Positions 1 through 6,674 are shown, numbered from the stretch's first letter. The stretch is 13,905 bases of DNA from Paraprevotella sp. (GCA_017425765.1 JAFOXE010000180.1:1-13905); one strand, 5' to 3'. Made by a program: numbers and translations. The notes: a model not told the origin generated them from the letters alone.

Positions 1-947
1 GAAGATTCGATGATGAACGCATTGTCTGCATTGAAGTTAAGGCCTTGTATTTGGGGTAGAGAGTCGGATGGTGCTGTAAAATAGACCGTAAATTTGTTGG
101 GTACGGGACGTTCCATTTTTATCAGATGGCGGTCTTGTCCTTCTTCAATAAATGCACGCAAGACGATGTTGTCAGGATAGAAATGAGTGTACGGCACCTG
201 CTTGATGGTGTCATAGTAAATACTATCTACCCACACTGTATCAAAGCGAACATCGGGGGCACACGATGTTTTAATAATGGTGGAGTCGAAGGCCAGTGCC
301 TCGTTCTTTTGATTAAATGTATAATTTCCGTCGGCGTCTTTAAGGGCAAATATGCGGTATTTACCGGGGGCAATGCCTTTGATGGTAAAACGTCCTGACC
401 CATTTGTGCGCGATACACGTTCAAGAGGTTTGCTGGTAAAGGCGCTGTCGGCATGGTCGGAGTATAGTCCAACAAGGATGCCTTTGATGGGTTCAAGATT
501 CTCGGCATTGAGTACATTCCCGGAGATTTCCATCGTGTCAATGTGGTTGCCGGTTGAGAATGAATAGGTATATAACCCAAGCGGATTGCCTTCGTTGTTG
601 TCTACAATGGCATTGCCAAAGTCGATGGTATAGGTGGTGTTGCTTTGTAGAGTGTCGTAAAGCTCAATCTTCACTTTTTTGCCTTCGGCTCTGATGTTGG
701 GAGCTTCTTGTTGTGGGGGCGATACTACGATGTTTTCGTTGGCATTCTCTAGCTTGACGTATTCATCAAATAAGATAGCAAGTTTCTTTCTTGTTATGCC
801 CACCGCCTTGTTTTCGGGGGTGCATCGTACCACTGCAGGAGGTGTTTGGTCGTAGGGCCCTCCATCGGGTGAGCCGATGCTGGCACATGCTGCCATCACA
901 AGTGCGATGACGAGCGTGGCAACGAATACTTTTGTAGTATGCATCAT
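1..947 (-). CDS. Ig-like (Big_5) domain surface lipoprotein, 3' end cut off by the window edge
   Basis: The frame is open from an ATG at 947 (a second ATG follows directly at 944) to the window edge, giving 315 residues with no stop; the C-terminus is missing. The N-terminus is a lipoprotein signal: a hydrophobic stretch (VFVATLVIALVMAAC) with a lipobox-like MAAC, so Cys21 would be lipidated. The segment after it (GSPDGGPYDQTPP) is typical of a Bacteroidetes lipoprotein family. Residues about 37-132 resemble a bacterial Ig-like domain of the SbsA/Big_5 type (LFDEYVKL, TTYTIDFGNAIVDNNEGNP, YSFSTGN). Residues about 140-215 look like a carboxypeptidase-regulatory or SpaA-like beta-sandwich (ISGNVLNAE, GSGRFTIKGIAPGKYRIFALKD). 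It starts 15 nt after the GH3 stop, so the two are probably cotranscribed. The role is unknown; an envelope structural or adhesive protein is an inference from its domains. Confidence 0.85.
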   Translation of the reverse strand, partial: MMHTTKVFVATLVIALVMAACASIGSPDGGPYDQTPPAVVRCTPENKAVGITRKKLAILFDEYVKLENANENIVVSPPQQEAPNIRAEGKKVKIELYDTLQSNTTYTIDFGNAIVDNNEGNPLGLYTYSFSTGNHIDTMEISGNVLNAENLEPIKGILVGLYSDHADSAFTSKPLERVSRTNGSGRFTIKGIAPGKYRIFALKDADGNYTFNQKNEALAFDSTIIKTSCAPDVRFDTVWVDSIYYDTIKQVPYTHFYPDNIVLRAFIEEGQDRHLIKMERPVPNKFTVYFTAPSDSLPQIQGLNFNADNAFIIES

Positions 948-962
948 GAGTTCATGTCGATT

Positions 963-2471
963 TTAGTGGTTCATTTCGAGGATTTCCTCTATATGTACAC
1001 GGTTGTTGCTGAGGCGAGGCACCTTGTGTTGTCCGCCCAACTTTCCTTTGGCTTTCAACCAATCGTTGAACAAGTTTTTGCGTGCCACAACGATTTCCAA
1101 AGGCTGCAAGGTGATGTCCTTGTAACGTTTGGCCTCATAGTCGGAGTTGATTTCTTGTAGGGTGTTGTCCAAAATCTTGGCAAACTCATCAATGGATTGA
1201 GGCTCTTTTGCGAATTCAATAACCCATTGGTGCTTGCACTTGCCTTGGGCATCCATAAAGATGGGGGCGGCGGTATATTCTAACACTTGTGCGCCGGTTT
1301 CTTTGCAAGCACGTGCCAATCCATTCTCGGCGTTGTCTACGATGAGCTCCTCACCGAAGGCATTGATAAAGAATTTGGTTCGTCCGGTAATAATGAACTT
1401 ATAAGGATTGGTTGAAGTAAACTTCACCGTGTCGCCAATCATATATCGCCACATACCGCTGCTGGTACTAATCATCATAGCATAATTCTTTCCTGTTTCT
1501 ACGCCCCATAGTGGTACAACGGTTGGGTTCGGGCTGTCGAACTCGTCCATAGGTATGAACTCGTAGAATACTCCGTAGTCAATCATCAGCAACATGGCCG
1601 GGTCAGCAGGATCGTTTTGCAAACCGAAGAAACCTTCGCTTGCGTTATACGTTTCCATATAGTGCATATTCGGGCTGGTGATAAGGCGTTTGTATTGCTC
1701 GCGATAGGGGGTAAAGGCTACGCCACCATGGAAGAATACTTCCAAGTTAGGCCATACTTCTTCAAGGTGTGTTTTGCCACTCAACTCCATTACGCGGGTG
1801 AGCACAGAAAGCATCCATGAAGGAACACCGCTGATGTTGCTCACATTCTTGTTCATGGCCTCGCGAGCGATGCGGTCGCGCTTGATTTCAAAGTCGCTCA
1901 GCAAAGCCGTTTGTTTCTTTGGTACGCGAATCATGTTTACCATCGGGTTGATGTTCTCGATTAGTATAGCACTGAGGTCGCCCACGAGGCTGTTGGGAAG
2001 GTTGTAATTGGGTGCGTGACTACCACCTAAGATGAGGGCACGACCATCAAATATACGACTTTGGGGATTGTTGCCAAGATATAAAGTCACCGCGTCGGTG
2101 CCTCCGGCGTAGTGTGTATCGCGTAATCCGTCTTTGCTCACAGGGATAAACTTGCTCTTGTCGTTGGTGGTACCGGACGATTTTGCATACCATCTTACTT
2201 GTCCGGGCCACAATATGTCGCGTTCGCCTTGGCGCATGCGGTCGATGTAATCTTTAAGTTCCTCGTACGTGTTTACGGGAGAACTTGCGGCAAAACCTGC
2301 ATAGTCTTTGATGTTGCTGAAGTTATGATTTTTACCCCATTCCGTATTTTTAGCTTTGTTGAGTAGGGCACGGAGGGTTTGCATCTGCAGGGCTTCGGCT
2401 TGAGTATCGTATTTTTCTATGCTCTTTTGACGGGGAACAAAGAAGTTCCTGATAATCCCGGTTACGCTCAT
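963..2471 (-). CDS. GH3 auxin-responsive-promoter-family protein (acyl-adenylating, putative amido synthetase)
   Basis: This is a member of the ANL adenylating superfamily related to plant GH3 acyl-acid amido synthetases, which activate a carboxylic acid with ATP and join it to an amine. In numbering from an upstream in-frame ATG at 2498, the motifs are SSGTTNDKSKF (107-117, ATP/phosphate loop), YNASEGF (284-290, second adenylation motif), RYMIGDTVKF (351-360) and a Lys-rich C-terminal LKAKGKLGGQHK (481-492) that may supply the catalytic lysine. The length of about 500 residues suits the family. I prefer the ATG at 2471 (residue 10 of the longer frame). A -7 box at 2512-2519 would put the transcript start only about 8 nt before the 2498 ATG, and the sequence from MSVTG onward looks like a normal family start. 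The substrate is unknown. The lipoprotein gene follows 15 nt downstream. Confidence 0.87.
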   Translation of the reverse strand: MSVTGIIRNFFVPRQKSIEKYDTQAEALQMQTLRALLNKAKNTEWGKNHNFSNIKDYAGFAASSPVNTYEELKDYIDRMRQGERDILWPGQVRWYAKSSGTTNDKSKFIPVSKDGLRDTHYAGGTDAVTLYLGNNPQSRIFDGRALILGGSHAPNYNLPNSLVGDLSAILIENINPMVNMIRVPKKQTALLSDFEIKRDRIAREAMNKNVSNISGVPSWMLSVLTRVMELSGKTHLEEVWPNLEVFFHGGVAFTPYREQYKRLITSPNMHYMETYNASEGFFGLQNDPADPAMLLMIDYGVFYEFIPMDEFDSPNPTVVPLWGVETGKNYAMMISTSSGMWRYMIGDTVKFTSTNPYKFIITGRTKFFINAFGEELIVDNAENGLARACKETGAQVLEYTAAPIFMDAQGKCKHQWVIEFAKEPQSIDEFAKILDNTLQEINSDYEAKRYKDITLQPLEIVVARKNLFNDWLKAKGKLGGQHKVPRLSNNRVHIEEILEMNH

Positions 2472-2511
2472 ATTTGCTTGTTTTAGTTCGTGAAACAACG
2501 GTTATTTTCTA

Positions 2512-2519
2512 CAAAAATA
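2512..2519 (-). promoter_or_regulatory. Candidate -7 promoter element of the GH3-lipoprotein operon
   Basis: On the minus strand this reads TATTTTTG, a full match to the Bacteroidetes -7 consensus TAnnTTTG. It lies 40 nt upstream of the ATG at 2471. I see no convincing TTTG-like -33 element about 20 nt further upstream, so the call rests on the -7 box and its position. Confidence 0.4.
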
Positions 2520-2602
2520 GTGTAAACTTTTGATACTTTTGTAGATTACACAGATTTTAATACGCCTGTATTTTATATCCAACTAATAATCAAGCGTTTA
2601 TG

Positions 2603-2662
2603 ACATGCGCATGTGATACCCCTTCACACGTACGTGTGGAGGCATACTACACGTACGCCTTG
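2603..2662. repeat. Palindromic dispersed-repeat element, copy 1
   Basis: There are two perfect palindromes: ACATGCGCATGT at 2603-2614 and CACACGTACGTGTG at 2625-2638. They are followed by CGTACGCCTTG at 2652-2662, which occurs inverted, 11 of 11, at 12324-12334. TGTGGAGGC, just after the second palindrome, also recurs inverted near 12261-12269, and GTGTAGAGGGTA-like sequence occurs in both regions (near 2705 and 12290). This suggests two diverged copies of one intergenic element. Its function is unknown. Confidence 0.5.
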
Positions 2663-2728
2663 TGCGCACGAGTTGTACGTGTCTTTTTGGTTACATCAAG
2701 GTGTGTGTAGAGGGGTACGATGAAATGA

Positions 2729-2753
2729 CCTTAGGACGTCAGATGTCTTAAGG
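2729..2753. terminator. Hairpin downstream of rnc, possible transcript end or processing site
   Basis: CCTTAGGAC (2729-2737) pairs with GTCTTAAGG (2745-2753) around a 7-nt loop. The stem is 9 bp with one G-U pair on the plus strand, which becomes an A-C mismatch on the minus strand. It lies about 35 nt beyond the rnc stop codon, where a terminator for the acpP-fabF-rnc transcript would be expected. No clear U-tract follows on either strand, so an intrinsic terminator is only one reading. The better pairing on the plus strand allows an unrelated plus-strand RNA. Confidence 0.3.
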
Positions 2754-2787
2754 ATTTAAGATGAAAATACGAAAAAAATGAGATGTG

Positions 2788-3816
2788 TTACGATTGGTTT
2801 TCAGAAGCAAAGGCTTGTTCTTCTGCCTGGGCAATGACTTCTTCTTTGCTTAGCCTTTTGGGCTTCATGCTCACGTCGTCAAAACTTATTCCCATGTCGG
2901 CAAGGGTATCGGTTTCTTCGGTAACTTTTGGGGATTCAGGCGATAGCTCTGCTACGATTTTTTCTTCTTCCTTCTTAAGAGAATTAACCTTTACTTCTTC
3001 GGTAGTATTGGGCACTGCAAACGCAGGTTCGGTCTCCATCGCGGTGCGTTTTGCTTTAGCCTCAAAAATTTCGTTGTGAAGTGTGAGGTTTTTCTTCAAT
3101 GTTTCAAGGGTTTCTTTGGCGGCAAGTTGCTGGCTCTCTCTCTTGGAGTATCCTTTTTTCTTTCCACACTCTATGCCTTCAACAAGTACTTGAGAAACAA
3201 ATATTTGCGTAGCTTTATTTTCATATCCTTGTTCAATGAGTTTGAATTCCACCTTCAAATGATTGCGTTGAGCCCACTCTAACAATTTGCTTTTGAAGTT
3301 GACTTCTTTGTATGCCACCTTGTCGATGTCGATAAGACGCTTTAATATCTGCTTTTCCATAAAGTGCATGCAGTGTGCATAGCCACGGTCAAGATATATG
3401 GCACCGATTAGGGCTTCAAAGGCATTGCCGTACATGTAATTGTTGTGCGATGCCGTTTGTGTGGAAGTTTTAATTAGTTTGTCGAGCCCAATCTCCAAGG
3501 CGATTTTGTTGAGGGTTTCTCGCTTTACAATGTTGCTGCGCGTATTGGTTAAGAAACCTTCGGGCTTGTTCTTGAAATGATGATATACAATATCACCTAC
3601 TACAGCGCCCAGCACGGCGTCGCCTAGAAACTCAAGTCGTTCGTTGTTGAGCCACCCCTTTTTGCTTTTAATCGACGATGATTTGTGTCGGACTGCCTGC
3701 TGGTATAGCTCTATATGCCTAGGCAAAAATCCTAGGATATTATAAAAAGAAGAATAAAGTTCCTTGTCCTTGCGGAAAGGGAACTTTATTCTTTCTATTA
3801 TTTCTTGTAGAAACAC
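2788..3816 (-). CDS. rnc: Ribonuclease III with a long C-terminal tail
   Basis: This is a double-strand-specific endoribonuclease for rRNA processing and mRNA turnover. The catalytic domain covers about residues 20-160. It carries the signature NERLEFLGDAVLG (58-70, with Glu and Asp metal ligands) and GNAFEALIGAIYLD (130-143), in which Glu134 is kept but the position equivalent to E. coli Asp114 is Asn131. A double-stranded-RNA-binding domain follows (about 172-243: NFKSKLLEWAQ, GKKKGYSKRESQQLAAKETL). The last 95 or so residues are a charged, Glu/Lys-rich, probably disordered tail; at 342 residues the protein is much longer than the 226 of E. coli. The start is GTG at 3816, the only sensible in-frame start, and the N-terminus fits the family. 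It lies 3 nt after the fabF stop in the same frame, so translation is probably coupled. A strong hairpin lies in codons 8-23. Confidence 0.96.
   Translation of the reverse strand: MFLQEIIERIKFPFRKDKELYSSFYNILGFLPRHIELYQQAVRHKSSSIKSKKGWLNNERLEFLGDAVLGAVVGDIVYHHFKNKPEGFLTNTRSNIVKRETLNKIALEIGLDKLIKTSTQTASHNNYMYGNAFEALIGAIYLDRGYAHCMHFMEKQILKRLIDIDKVAYKEVNFKSKLLEWAQRNHLKVEFKLIEQGYENKATQIFVSQVLVEGIECGKKKGYSKRESQQLAAKETLETLKKNLTLHNEIFEAKAKRTAMETEPAFAVPNTTEEVKVNSLKKEEEKIVAELSPESPKVTEETDTLADMGISFDDVSMKPKRLSKEEVIAQAEEQAFASENQS
3750..3793 (-). promoter_or_regulatory. Rod-like RNA hairpin in the first codons of rnc, candidate RNase III autoregulatory site
   Basis: The arms AAGAATAAAGTTCC and GGAACTTTATTCTT are perfectly complementary over 14 bp (3780-3793 with 3750-3763). 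In the rnc mRNA sense, the 16-nt interior continues as mismatch, pair, mismatch, then three pairs (UCC/GGA) capped by GCAA, a GNRA tetraloop. That makes a nearly continuous rod of about 20 bp, the two-turn length RNase III prefers. It starts about 23 nt into the gene. The structure is read directly from the sequence. Autoregulation is inferred by analogy with E. coli rnc, whose own transcript is cleaved in its leader. Confidence 0.5.
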
Positions 3817-3819
3817 GAT

Positions 3820-5085
3820 TTATTCGGCGTACTTCTTGAAGATGACACAAGCGTTGTGTCCACCAAAACCAAACGTATTGCTCAATGCTGCGCGAACAGG
3901 ACGTTCTTGTGCCTTGTTGAAGGTGAAGTTTAGATTGTAGTCTATTTCTTCATCCTTATCCTCTTCGTCATGATTGATGGTTGGAGGCACAATGTCTTCT
4001 TTCACAGCCATGATACAAGCAAGCGCTTCTACTGCACCGGCAGCACCTAGCATGTGGCCAGTCATAGACTTAGTTGAACTGATGTTCAATTTGTAGGCGT
4101 GCTCGCCAAATACGGCTTTAATGGCTCTTGCTTCTGAAATGTCGCCCACGGGAGTGGATGTACCATGCACGTTGATATAGTCTATATCTTCGGGTTTCAT
4201 TTCAGCATCTTCAAGTGCGTTTTGCATCACCAACTTCGCGCCTAAACCCTCGGGATGAGATGCTGTAATGTGGTGGGCATCGGCAGACATACCTGCGCCG
4301 ACCATCTCAGCATAAATCTTGGCACCGCGAGCTTTAGCGTGTTCCAACTCCTCAAGGATGATACATCCTGCTCCTTCGGCAATCACAAAACCGTCACGGC
4401 TTGCGCTAAACGGACGTGAGGCACGGGTAGGATCGTCGTTGCGAGTTGAAAGGGCCTTCATAGCGTTGAAACCTCCAACACCGGTTGGCCAAATACCTGC
4501 CTCCGAGCCACCAGTAACTATAGCGTTGGCTTTTCCCAATCGAATCAAGTTAAATGCATCGGCTAATGCATTTGTAGATGATGCACAGGCAGAGGTTGTG
4601 GTATAGTTGGGACCGTGGAAACCATACATAATTGAGATGTGTCCGCTAGCGATATCTGCAATCATCTTAGGTATAAAGAACGGGCTGAATTTAGGGCCGA
4701 GTTCCTTTCCTGTAAGTGCGTAACCGCTAACTTCTTCTTCAAAGGTATTGATTCCACCGATACCTACACCCAATACTACTCCGATTCGGTTCTTGTCCAC
4801 AGTTTCAATATTCATACCTGAATCTTCCACTGCCATCTTCGCCGAAGCGATAGCAAATTGAGTGTATAAGTCCATTTTGCGTGCTTCTTTGCGGTCGATG
4901 TAGTCGGCTGCGTTGAAGTCTTTAACTTCGCATGCAAAGTGGGTTTTGAAGAGGGATGCGTCGAAATGCGTAATAGGCCCAGCTCCGCTCACACCATTTA
5001 CCATGTTCTTCCAAGTCTCCTCGGCAGAATTTCCCAATGGTGTAACTGCACCAAGCCCTGTTACTACAACTCTTTTCAATTCCAT
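3820..5085 (-). CDS. fabF: Beta-ketoacyl-ACP synthase II (FabF)
   Basis: This is the condensing enzyme of type II fatty acid synthesis. It extends an acyl chain by decarboxylative condensation with malonyl-ACP in the cytoplasm. At 421 residues it is of standard length. The catalytic triad of the family is visible: Cys167 in TTTSACASSTNALADAF, His308 in NVHGTSTPVGD and His344 in SSTKSMTGHMLGAAGA, with the conserved Lys339 before it. The glycine-rich C-terminal GFGGHN (406-411) and the N-terminal RVVVTGLGAVTPLGN (5-19) are also present. The start is ATG at 5085, 17 nt after the acpP stop, and rnc follows after 3 nt. The order acpP-fabF-rnc implies one transcript. Its product feeds the acyl-ACP pool used by the LpxL-like acyltransferase encoded at 9180-10163. 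Confidence 0.98.
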   Translation of the reverse strand: MELKRVVVTGLGAVTPLGNSAEETWKNMVNGVSGAGPITHFDASLFKTHFACEVKDFNAADYIDRKEARKMDLYTQFAIASAKMAVEDSGMNIETVDKNRIGVVLGVGIGGINTFEEEVSGYALTGKELGPKFSPFFIPKMIADIASGHISIMYGFHGPNYTTTSACASSTNALADAFNLIRLGKANAIVTGGSEAGIWPTGVGGFNAMKALSTRNDDPTRASRPFSASRDGFVIAEGAGCIILEELEHAKARGAKIYAEMVGAGMSADAHHITASHPEGLGAKLVMQNALEDAEMKPEDIDYINVHGTSTPVGDISEARAIKAVFGEHAYKLNISSTKSMTGHMLGAAGAVEALACIMAVKEDIVPPTINHDEEDKDEEIDYNLNFTFNKAQERPVRAALSNTFGFGGHNACVIFKKYAE

Positions 5086-5102
5086 CTTAGTGGGGGATAG
5101 GT

Positions 5103-5339
5103 TTACTTTCCGTTAGCTTCGATATAAGCGATTGCATCACCTACAGTACCGATTTTCTCAGCTTGATCGTCGGGGATGCTGATACCGAATTCCTTCTCGA
5201 ATTCCATAATCAACTCTACGGTGTCCAAAGAGTCTGCACCGAGGTCATTAGTGAAACTTGCAGTTGCTACTACTTCTGCTTCATCTACACCTAGTTTATC
5301 AACGATGATAGCTTTTACTCTTGATTCAATTTCAGACAT
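5103..5339 (-). CDS. acpP: Acyl carrier protein
   Basis: This is a small acidic carrier of growing fatty acyl chains. The 78-residue protein has the classical [15 protein letters not shown] segment; Ser37 in the DSL motif is the attachment site for 4'-phosphopantetheine. The remaining sequence ([18 protein letters not shown] at the start, [20 protein letters not shown] later) gives the usual four-helix pattern. It is the first gene of the acpP-fabF-rnc operon, with about 270 nt of non-coding DNA upstream separating it from pdxB. Identity is secure from length and motif alone. Confidence 0.98.
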   Translation of the reverse strand: MSEIESRVKAIIVDKLGVDEAEVVATASFTNDLGADSLDTVELIMEFEKEFGISIPDDQAEKIGTVGDAIAYIEANGK

Positions 5340-5390
5340 AATTGTAATGTTTTAGTTATAATTTGGTTAATAAGTAGTTCTTATCTTGTG

Positions 5391-5422
5391 CAAAGGAAAG
5401 GCTTTTTATTGTTTTATGCAAG
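5391..5422 (-). promoter_or_regulatory. Candidate promoter of the acpP-fabF-rnc operon
   Basis: On the minus strand, CTTG (5419-5422) is followed after 20 nt by TTCCTTTG (5391-5398), one mismatch from TAnnTTTG. The predicted start lies about 45-50 nt upstream of the acpP ATG. A second candidate further upstream (CATTTTTG with CTTG 20 nt before it, near 5430-5465) is about as good, so the exact promoter is uncertain. A 7-bp inverted repeat, GCACAAA (5451-5457) with TTTGTGC (5467-5473), sits just upstream and could be an operator. Confidence 0.3.
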
Positions 5423-5502
5423 CAAACCCGCAAAAATGTTCGCATAATTTGCACAAAACAAGGTGATTTGTGCATATTTTTGCCTTTGTTGTTTGGGAAA
5501 GT

Positions 5503-5624
5503 GACGCTCGTGTGCTTGATTTGTACCGTAGGTGTGGTGAAAATCAGATGCTCGTGTTGTTGCTTCGAGGTGTACATTTTGAAACAACGAGGCGAGCGTG
5601 TAGAAGGGCTACAGATGCTCGCGT
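5503..5624. repeat. Degenerate direct repeats downstream of and overlapping the pdxB 3' end
   Basis: The motif GAYGCTCGYGT occurs three times: 5503-5513, 5547-5557 and 5614-5624. The last copy lies within the final codons of pdxB. The last two are extended to CAGATGCTCG (5545-5554 and 5612-5621). Between them, GGCGAGCGTGTAGA at 5591-5604 matches the inverted complement of 12301-12314 over 14 of 14 bases. This links the region to the intergenic element near 12280-12360. Apart from this and the acpP promoter, 5340-5608 shows no gene. Confidence 0.45.
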
Positions 5625-6640
5625 CTTAGAGGATAATCGCCGCGCAACTTTTCAAAATTTTCCGGATGTTGTTTCAAACGATTGCTGTCGTGGTGTGGAT
5701 TGTAGAGTTGTAGGGAAAGTTCTTCGGCATCGGAATCGGGGATAAAGGTTGAGGGCAATGCAGGGGCTTCAATATGAAACTCCGCTTCAATACCGAAGTG
5801 GTTACAGATGGCTTCCAACGACATTCTTGTGGCATTTGCTTTTCCGTCGGCCGAGTAGCCTGCAATGTGTGGAGTACCTATATATACCTTATTTAATAAT
5901 GATAGGTTCAAGTGAGGCTCGTTTTCCCATGTATCGATGATGGCTTCGCTTACTTGTTTTTTTTCAATAGCCTTCAATAGGGTTGTATTGTCTACAACTT
6001 CTCCGCGACCGGAGTTGATGAGTACGGGTTGTTTTTTCAGACGTTCAAAAAAGGTTTCGTCAGCAAGATGATAGGTTGGGAAGTCGCCCGTTTGAATCAG
6101 TGGCGTATGGAACGTAATGATGTCGGCTTCGTCTTGTATCTGTTGCATATTGCAGAACTTTATTTCCGACTCGCCTTTCTCTTTAAGAGCTCTCGGGGGG
6201 TCGTTCAACAAAATGCGAACACCTAGCGGAGCAATAGCCTTCTGTACGGCACTGCCTACATGGCCCACTCCCACAATGCCTATCGTGAGTTGGTTCAATT
6301 GAAACCCTCTCTCACGTTTCAAGAGCAGTAGACAAGAATGTATGTACTGCGCCACGGATGTGGCATTACATCCCGGGCAATTCGTCCATTTGATGCCGGC
6401 CTCTTGTAAATATTCCGTATCAATATGGTCATATCCGATGGTGGCCGTAGCGATAATTTGTACACGGCTTCCTTCTAACAGATTGCGGTCGCATCGTGTT
6501 CGGGTGCGCACAATTAGTATGTCGGCATCTCGAACGTCTTCGGCACCGATTTCGTTTCCGGGAAGATACACCACGGTGTCGGCAATCTTTTCTATACTTC
6601 CTTGAATATAGGGGATTTTATCGTCTACAACTGCTTTCAT
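5609..6640 (-). CDS. pdxB: Erythronate-4-phosphate dehydrogenase
   Basis: This NAD-dependent D-isomer 2-hydroxyacid dehydrogenase oxidises 4-phosphoerythronate in the DXP-dependent route to pyridoxal 5'-phosphate. From the ATG at 6640 it has 343 residues. The Rossmann motif is TIGIVGVGHVGSAV (119-132). The catalytic residues of the superfamily are Arg212 (NSGRGEVVDN), Glu241 (DTWENEP) and His258 (TPHIAGYSADGKANATRMS). The long C-terminal part after the catalytic domain and the TPHIAGYSADGKANAT context favour PdxB over generic dehydrogenases such as SerA. A longer frame begins at an ATG at 6655. I prefer 6640 because MKAVVDDKIPYI is the usual family start and a -7-like box overlaps the extra codons. 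The gene is divergent from the LPS operon. Confidence 0.92.
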   Translation of the reverse strand: MKAVVDDKIPYIQGSIEKIADTVVYLPGNEIGAEDVRDADILIVRTRTRCDRNLLEGSRVQIIATATIGYDHIDTEYLQEAGIKWTNCPGCNATSVAQYIHSCLLLLKRERGFQLNQLTIGIVGVGHVGSAVQKAIAPLGVRILLNDPPRALKEKGESEIKFCNMQQIQDEADIITFHTPLIQTGDFPTYHLADETFFERLKKQPVLINSGRGEVVDNTTLLKAIEKKQVSEAIIDTWENEPHLNLSLLNKVYIGTPHIAGYSADGKANATRMSLEAICNHFGIEAEFHIEAPALPSTFIPDSDAEELSLQLYNPHHDSNRLKQHPENFEKLRGDYPLRREHL

Positions 6641-6644
6641 GGTG

Positions 6645-6652
6645 CAAAGGTA
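6645..6652 (-). promoter_or_regulatory. Proximal -7-like box for pdxB
   Basis: The minus strand reads TACCTTTG, a full match to TAnnTTTG, ending 5 nt before the ATG at 6640. If used, transcription would begin at or very near the start codon and give a leaderless mRNA. No clear -33 element is visible. The alternative is the distal box at 6707-6714. Confidence 0.3.
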
Positions 6653-6674
6653 CATACTTTTTTATCACATAATA

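Larger units (their letters stand above)
2472..2787. other. Gene-free region between rnc and the GH3 gene, rich in palindromes
   Basis: I find no credible coding sequence here. The region holds the GH3 promoter candidate, a plus-strand TACTTTTG at 2534-2541 that also fits a -7 box, two perfect palindromes (2603-2614 and 2625-2638), a GT-rich stretch near 2651-2718, and a 9-bp-stem hairpin at 2729-2753. Parts of it match two other non-coding regions in the window. Confidence 0.6.

Noticed and set aside
126..580. Open frames of about 70-117 codons on both strands near the left edge
   Set aside because: They are out of frame with the lipoprotein frame that runs from 947 to the edge, whose translation shows clear signal-peptide and Ig-like motifs.
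2472..2498. N-terminal extension of the GH3 protein to the ATG at 2498
   Set aside because: A -7 box at 2512-2519 would leave a leader of only about 8 nt, and the extra nine residues do not resemble a family N-terminus. It remains possible.
2625..2718. CRISPR-like or tandem-repeat array in the palindrome-rich region
   Set aside because: There is no regular spacing or repeated unit; the motifs are unequal short palindromes.
3717..3738. Two nearby CCTAGG-centred palindromes in rnc
   Set aside because: They are short, encode a conserved-looking LGFLPRHI segment and form only a 6-bp stem; chance is sufficient.
5356..5577. 73-codon minus-strand frame between pdxB and acpP
   Set aside because: It has no recognisable motif, overlaps the acpP promoter region and repeats, and its composition looks like translated non-coding DNA.
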